Shown here: piece by piece, positions 4,401 through 6,748 of the stretch
Layout: every line of letters begins with the position of its first letter
Numbering within the stretch: position 1 is the stretch's first letter
Source: Candidatus Pelethomonas intestinigallinarum
GTDB taxonomy: Bacteria > Bacillota > Clostridia > Oscillospirales > Oscillospiraceae
Length of the DNA: 6,748 nt
Reading direction: 5' to 3'
Assembly (NCBI GenBank): GCA_018712665.1
Contig: DVGP01000032.1
Span: 1 to 6,748, forward strand
Program-made: the position numbers and the translations under genes
The notes under the pieces: generated by a model
What the model was told of the DNA's origin: nothing
The model's input: the letters and a program-made list of their open reading frames with translations, nothing else
Database searches by the model: none

Positions 4401-5606
4401 TCAGTTCAGCCTGTCCAGGCCGAAGGAGAAGGTGTGGGTCTCCTCGCCGAAGTGCTCGTTGGCCACCCACAAAACGGTTTTGTTGGTCAGGTCGTAGACC
4501 GCGCTGTGGACGGTGCAGCCGTTGCCGTCGTCGTTGTTCCAGCTCCGGCGGCCCACCTCGGCCAGGATGTCCATGGCGGCCTGGCTGTCATCCACCACGC
4601 CGCCGGTCTCCTCCAACCGGCTGAGGATGCGCTCATACCGGTCCAGACCGGCGGGGGCGTCGTCGTTCTCCGTGTAGTAGCCATCCTGGAGGATGAAGTT
4701 GGTGACGGCCTGGGTGTTGGTCTCGTCGCTGTAGGTGACCTTCAGCTCCCGGGCGGCGCCGTCGTTGTCGGTGCCGTCGGTGCCGGCCACCCACTCCAGG
4801 ACGGCGCTCTTCCCGGTGGCGTCGGCTACCATGTAGTGGTAGGAGGTGTTGGCGGAATCGTGGAGGTCATACTGGCTGACCAGCTCCACAGCCTCCTCCA
4901 CGGTGTCGGCGTAGTCCAGGATCAGCCGCAGCATGGTGGTGGAGGTCAGGTCGGGCTTGTCGGTGTTCTGGTCCGTGGGGACGGTCTCCTCCCCTTGGTA
5001 GGTCATGTAGATGCCGCAGCTGACCCCGGCGTCGTTCATGCCGTCCAGGGGGATGTAGGGAGCCGCCAGACAGATGATCTTGTCCATCAGCTCCGTTACG
5101 TCCGCGTCCACGTCGATGCCCAGGAACTGGAGGTCCACGGTGGACACAGAGGCATGGCGGCCGTCGCCGGGATCGGTGAAGACCAGACAGGTGTTGGTCT
5201 TGCTGAAGTCGTAGTTCCGGGCAAAGAGGCGGCTGCCGTCCTGGGCCTGGGCGGTGAAGGAGGCGCAGCCGATCTCAGGAGCCTCCAGGCTGATGTCGAT
5301 GAGCCCCTTGGTCAGGTTGCCAGTGATGAAGGCGATAAGGTCGCTGTCGCTGGCGGCGCCGCCCTGGGCCAGGAAATCGTCAAAGTAATAGCCGCCGGAG
5401 ACGGTCATCTGGTAGACGGAACCGTCCAGGTGGTCGTCGTTCCTGTCCACAATCTTCTCAAAGGACAACAGGGTTCGGATCTCATTCCCCCACAGGAACC
5501 CCACAGTCACCGCCAGGATGACTACTACGGCGGCCAGGACCGCCAGCAGAATGAGGAGGACCTTCTTCACAGTGACAGGCTTCTTCTGAATCGTTTGTTC
5601 GCTCAT
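4401..5606 (-). CDS. Membrane-anchored choloylglycine hydrolase / C45-superfamily Ntn amidohydrolase
   Basis: This 401-residue protein belongs to the N-terminal-nucleophile hydrolases that cleave linear C-N amide bonds (bile salt hydrolase, penicillin V acylase, acid ceramidase and acyltransferase relatives). Residues 14-40 form one strong membrane segment after a Lys-containing N-terminus (KKPVTVKK), predicting an inside N-terminus and an exported catalytic domain. The nucleophile should be C114 in EIGCASFTA, exposed by autocleavage after G113. The rest of the catalytic set matches bile salt hydrolase spacing: R130 and D133 (+16 and +19 from Cys, as Cys2/Arg18/Asp21), N191 in GMNDAG, N303 in TNFILQ and R323 in LDRYERI. 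The ATG at 5606 is supported by AAGGAGCG upstream. The roughly 73-residue segment between the anchor and C114 is unusually long compared with cytoplasmic bile salt hydrolases. It is monocistronic, with its own promoter, leader and terminator. The substrate cannot be read from sequence; bile salts, N-acyl amides or peptide-like amides are possible. Confidence 0.88.
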   Translation of the reverse strand: MSEQTIQKKPVTVKKVLLILLAVLAAVVVILAVTVGFLWGNEIRTLLSFEKIVDRNDDHLDGSVYQMTVSGGYYFDDFLAQGGAASDSDLIAFITGNLTKGLIDISLEAPEIGCASFTAQAQDGSRLFARNYDFSKTNTCLVFTDPGDGRHASVSTVDLQFLGIDVDADVTELMDKIICLAAPYIPLDGMNDAGVSCGIYMTYQGEETVPTDQNTDKPDLTSTTMLRLILDYADTVEEAVELVSQYDLHDSANTSYHYMVADATGKSAVLEWVAGTDGTDNDGAARELKVTYSDETNTQAVTNFILQDGYYTENDDAPAGLDRYERILSRLEETGGVVDDSQAAMDILAEVGRRSWNNDDGNGCTVHSAVYDLTNKTVLWVANEHFGEETHTFSFGLDRLN

Positions 5607-5612
5607 GAAAAC

Positions 5613-5620
5613 GCTCCTTA
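5613..5620 (-). promoter_or_regulatory. Ribosome binding site of the Ntn hydrolase
   Basis: AAGGAGCG on the minus strand lies 6-7 nt before the ATG at 5606. It supports this start over a longer in-frame reading to 5738, which would begin inside the promoter. Confidence 0.75.
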
Positions 5621-5643
5621 TGTATGTTGGATTGAATGGGTTC

Positions 5644-5666
5644 CGCGCCAGCCCTTGGGCGGCGCG
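5644..5666 (-). promoter_or_regulatory. GC-rich hairpin in the hydrolase 5' leader
   Basis: CGCGCC (5644-5649) pairs with GGCGCG (5661-5666), enclosing a second small stem GCC/GGC around CTTG with one bulged base. It sits in the middle of the roughly 116-nt leader between the predicted start of transcription near 5722 and the ATG at 5606. It has no U-tract, so it is not a terminator. It may affect mRNA stability or translation; no known riboswitch class is recognised. Confidence 0.4.
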
Positions 5667-5707
5667 CCGGCGGGGGAGGGGAAGAGCCGATCCCCGCCAA
5701 ATGAATG

Positions 5708-5722
5708 GTTCACAAAATGAAC
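5708..5722. repeat. Short inverted repeat at the hydrolase transcription start
   Basis: GTTCA and TGAAC are perfect 5-bp arms with a 5-nt centre, overlapping the predicted start of transcription downstream of the -10 box. The position suits a repressor operator, but a repeat this short can occur by chance. Confidence 0.3.
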
Positions 5723-5728
5723 TGTTGC

Positions 5729-5757
5729 ATGATACCACGGCGGAGGCGATCTGTCAA
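5729..5757 (-). promoter_or_regulatory. SigA-type promoter of the Ntn hydrolase
   Basis: The minus strand shows a perfect -35 TTGACA (5757-5752), a 17-bp spacer and a -10 TATCAT (5734-5729). Its -10 hexamer matches that of the ylxM promoter. It diverges from the methyltransferase promoter at 5823-5851, with about 65 bp between their -35 boxes. Confidence 0.88.
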
Positions 5758-5822
5758 CCAGTATTTTCCGTTCCCGGCTGGAGACAGGAATCCGGGCCCA
5801 CGCCGGGTTTTTCGTCTGGAAG

Positions 5823-5851
5823 TTGACGCGGCCGGGGTTTTGGTATATAAT
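5823..5851 (+). promoter_or_regulatory. Near-consensus SigA promoter of the methyltransferase gene
   Basis: TTGACG (5823-5828), a 17-bp spacer and TATAAT (5846-5851) match the vegetative promoter consensus at 11 of 12 positions. The start of transcription is expected near 5858, leaving a short leader of about 29 nt to the ATG. This predicts strong constitutive expression unless a factor acts in the divergent region. Confidence 0.9.
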
Positions 5852-5872
5852 ACATTGAATTTCTATGCGGAG

Positions 5873-5879
5873 CGGAGGG
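5873..5879 (+). promoter_or_regulatory. Ribosome binding site of the methyltransferase
   Basis: CGGAGGG precedes the ATG at 5887 by 7 nt and fixes the start. Confidence 0.8.
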
Positions 5880-5886
5880 ACAGGCC

Positions 5887-6748
5887 ATGTGGATCGCTGA
5901 CGGCTGGAGGGATTATGAGTTGCTGGACTGCGGTGGGGGTGAGAAGCTGGAGCGATGGGGCAGGCATCTGCTGGTGCGGCCGGACCCCCAGGCCATCTGG
6001 CCCGCCGTGGGGCGGAACCCGGGCTGGACCCGGCCCGACGGGCGGTACTTCCGCTCCAGCACCGGCGGTGGACACTGGGACAAGGGGAAGCTTCCCGCCC
6101 AGTGGCAGATCCGCTATCGAAACCTGACCTTCCAGGTCAAGCCCATGAACTTCAAGCACACGGGCATCTTCCCGGAGCAGGCGGTGAACTGGGACTTCGC
6201 CATGGAGGCCATCCGCCGGGCCGGGAGGCCCATCAGTGTATTGAACCTCTTCGGCTATACCGGGGCCGCCTCGGTGGCCTGCGCCGCCGCCGGGGCCAGC
6301 GTGTGCCACGTGGACGCGGCCAAGGGCATGGTAGCATGGGGGAAGGAGAACGCGAAACTCTCCGGCCTGGAGAGCGCCCCCATCCGCTGGATCGTGGACG
6401 ACTGCGGCAAGTTCGTGGAGCGGGAGATCCGCCGGGGGCGGCGGTACGACGCCATCATCATGGACCCGCCCAGCTATGGCCGGGGCCCTACCGGCGAGGT
6501 GTGGAAGCTGGAGGACAACCTCTACCCCTTCGTGGAGCTGTGCGCCAAGGTCCTGTCGGATCAGCCCCTTTTCGTGCTCATCAACTCTTACACCACGGGA
6601 CTGGCCCCCAGCGTATTGACCTACATCCTGGAGACGGTGGTCTCCCGCCGCTTCGGCGGCCGCACCGACAGCCAGGAGATCGGCCTGCCCGTTACGGAGA
6701 CAGGGCTGGTCCTGCCCTGCGGCGCCACCGGCCGGTGGCAGGGGGAGT
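5887..6748 (+). CDS. RlmI/RlmK-like class I SAM-dependent methyltransferase (right end outside window)
   Basis: The open frame runs from the ATG at 5887 off the right end, giving 287 complete codons and no stop. It is a Rossmann-fold methyltransferase of the family often annotated as 23S rRNA (cytosine-1962-C5)-methyltransferase-like. Visible motifs are: FKHTGIFPEQAVNWDF at 89-104; SAM motif I SVLNLFGYTG at 117-126; the acidic ribose-binding end VD at 142-143; KENAKLSGL at 153-161; motif II region VDD at 170-172; and DPPSYGRG at 193-200 as motif IV. The region that in E. coli RlmI carries the catalytic cysteine (SCSGL) here reads INSYTTGL (232-239) without cysteine, so an m5C mechanism is doubtful. 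The product may be a different RNA or small-substrate methylase. There is no obvious PUA domain at the N-terminus like that of RlmI; instead a Trp/Arg/Gly-rich first 80 residues are present. The C-terminal stretch (VLPCGATGRW) suggests the end is near. Confidence 0.88.
   Translation, partial: MWIADGWRDYELLDCGGGEKLERWGRHLLVRPDPQAIWPAVGRNPGWTRPDGRYFRSSTGGGHWDKGKLPAQWQIRYRNLTFQVKPMNFKHTGIFPEQAVNWDFAMEAIRRAGRPISVLNLFGYTGAASVACAAAGASVCHVDAAKGMVAWGKENAKLSGLESAPIRWIVDDCGKFVEREIRRGRRYDAIIMDPPSYGRGPTGEVWKLEDNLYPFVELCAKVLSDQPLFVLINSYTTGLAPSVLTYILETVVSRRFGGRTDSQEIGLPVTETGLVLPCGATGRWQGE

Noticed and set aside
4290..5720. 476-codon plus-strand open frame opposite the Ntn hydrolase
   Set aside because: It begins inside the ylxM promoter, passes through a terminator stem, is Val/Gly-rich and lies opposite a gene with a full catalytic set.
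5773..5812. CCCGGC...GCCGGG followed by TTTTT on the plus strand, as a terminator
   Set aside because: The stem is only 6 bp with a 23-nt loop and there is no plus-strand gene upstream to terminate.
5863..6309. Minus-strand open frame opposite the methyltransferase
   Set aside because: The plus strand has a near-consensus promoter, ribosome binding site and clear SAM-binding motifs; the minus-strand translation has no recognisable features.
1..6748. CRISPR array, tRNA/rRNA gene, insertion sequence or prophage
   Set aside because: No regularly spaced repeats, no tRNA cloverleaf or rRNA core motifs and no transposase or integrase were seen on either strand.

Overview
The window looks like chromosomal DNA from a high-GC Firmicute of the class Clostridia, probably an Oscillospiraceae-type gut bacterium (Flavonifractor, Oscillibacter or Lawsonibacter relatives). 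Reasons: the Firmicutes ylxM-ffh-rpsP-khpA-rimM-trmD gene order, strong AGGAGG-type ribosome binding sites, SigA-type promoters with exact 17-bp spacers, and GC-rich coding sequence. The assignment is an inference from gene order and protein style; no database was searched.

Layout from left to right. Positions 1-119 hold a cluster of perfect hairpins and no gene. Positions 120-4243 carry a minus-strand housekeeping cluster, in transcription order: ylxM (GTG start), ffh, rpsP, khpA, a terminator-like hairpin, a 118-residue membrane protein of unknown function, rimM, and trmD, which overlaps rimM by 11 bp. A clear promoter (TTGACT-17-TATCAT) and an 8-bp inverted repeat lie upstream of ylxM. Next upstream is a strong terminator for the preceding minus-strand gene. 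That gene encodes a membrane-anchored N-terminal-nucleophile (choloylglycine hydrolase / C45 superfamily) hydrolase, with its own consensus promoter and a GC-rich leader of about 116 nt. Diverging from it on the plus strand, behind a near-perfect promoter (TTGACG-17-TATAAT), is an RlmI/RlmK-like SAM-dependent methyltransferase that runs off the right end.

How the genes work together: YlxM and Ffh belong to co-translational membrane targeting (signal recognition particle). rpsP and rimM concern 30S subunit assembly, because RimM matures the 30S head and uS19 region and bS16 is an assembly protein. TrmD makes m1G37 in tRNA and prevents frameshifting. KhpA is an RNA chaperone. The hydrolase is not part of this translation set and probably acts outside the membrane on an amide-bond substrate.

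Most of the window is conserved core genome. No wholly new multi-gene system is evident. The parts most worth a second look are: the membrane-tethered Ntn hydrolase with a long pro-region; the AT-richer membrane protein inserted where other Firmicutes have ylqD; a Glu at the TrmD catalytic Asp position; a methyltransferase lacking the RlmI catalytic cysteine; the operator-like repeat before ylxM; and the hairpin cluster after trmD.
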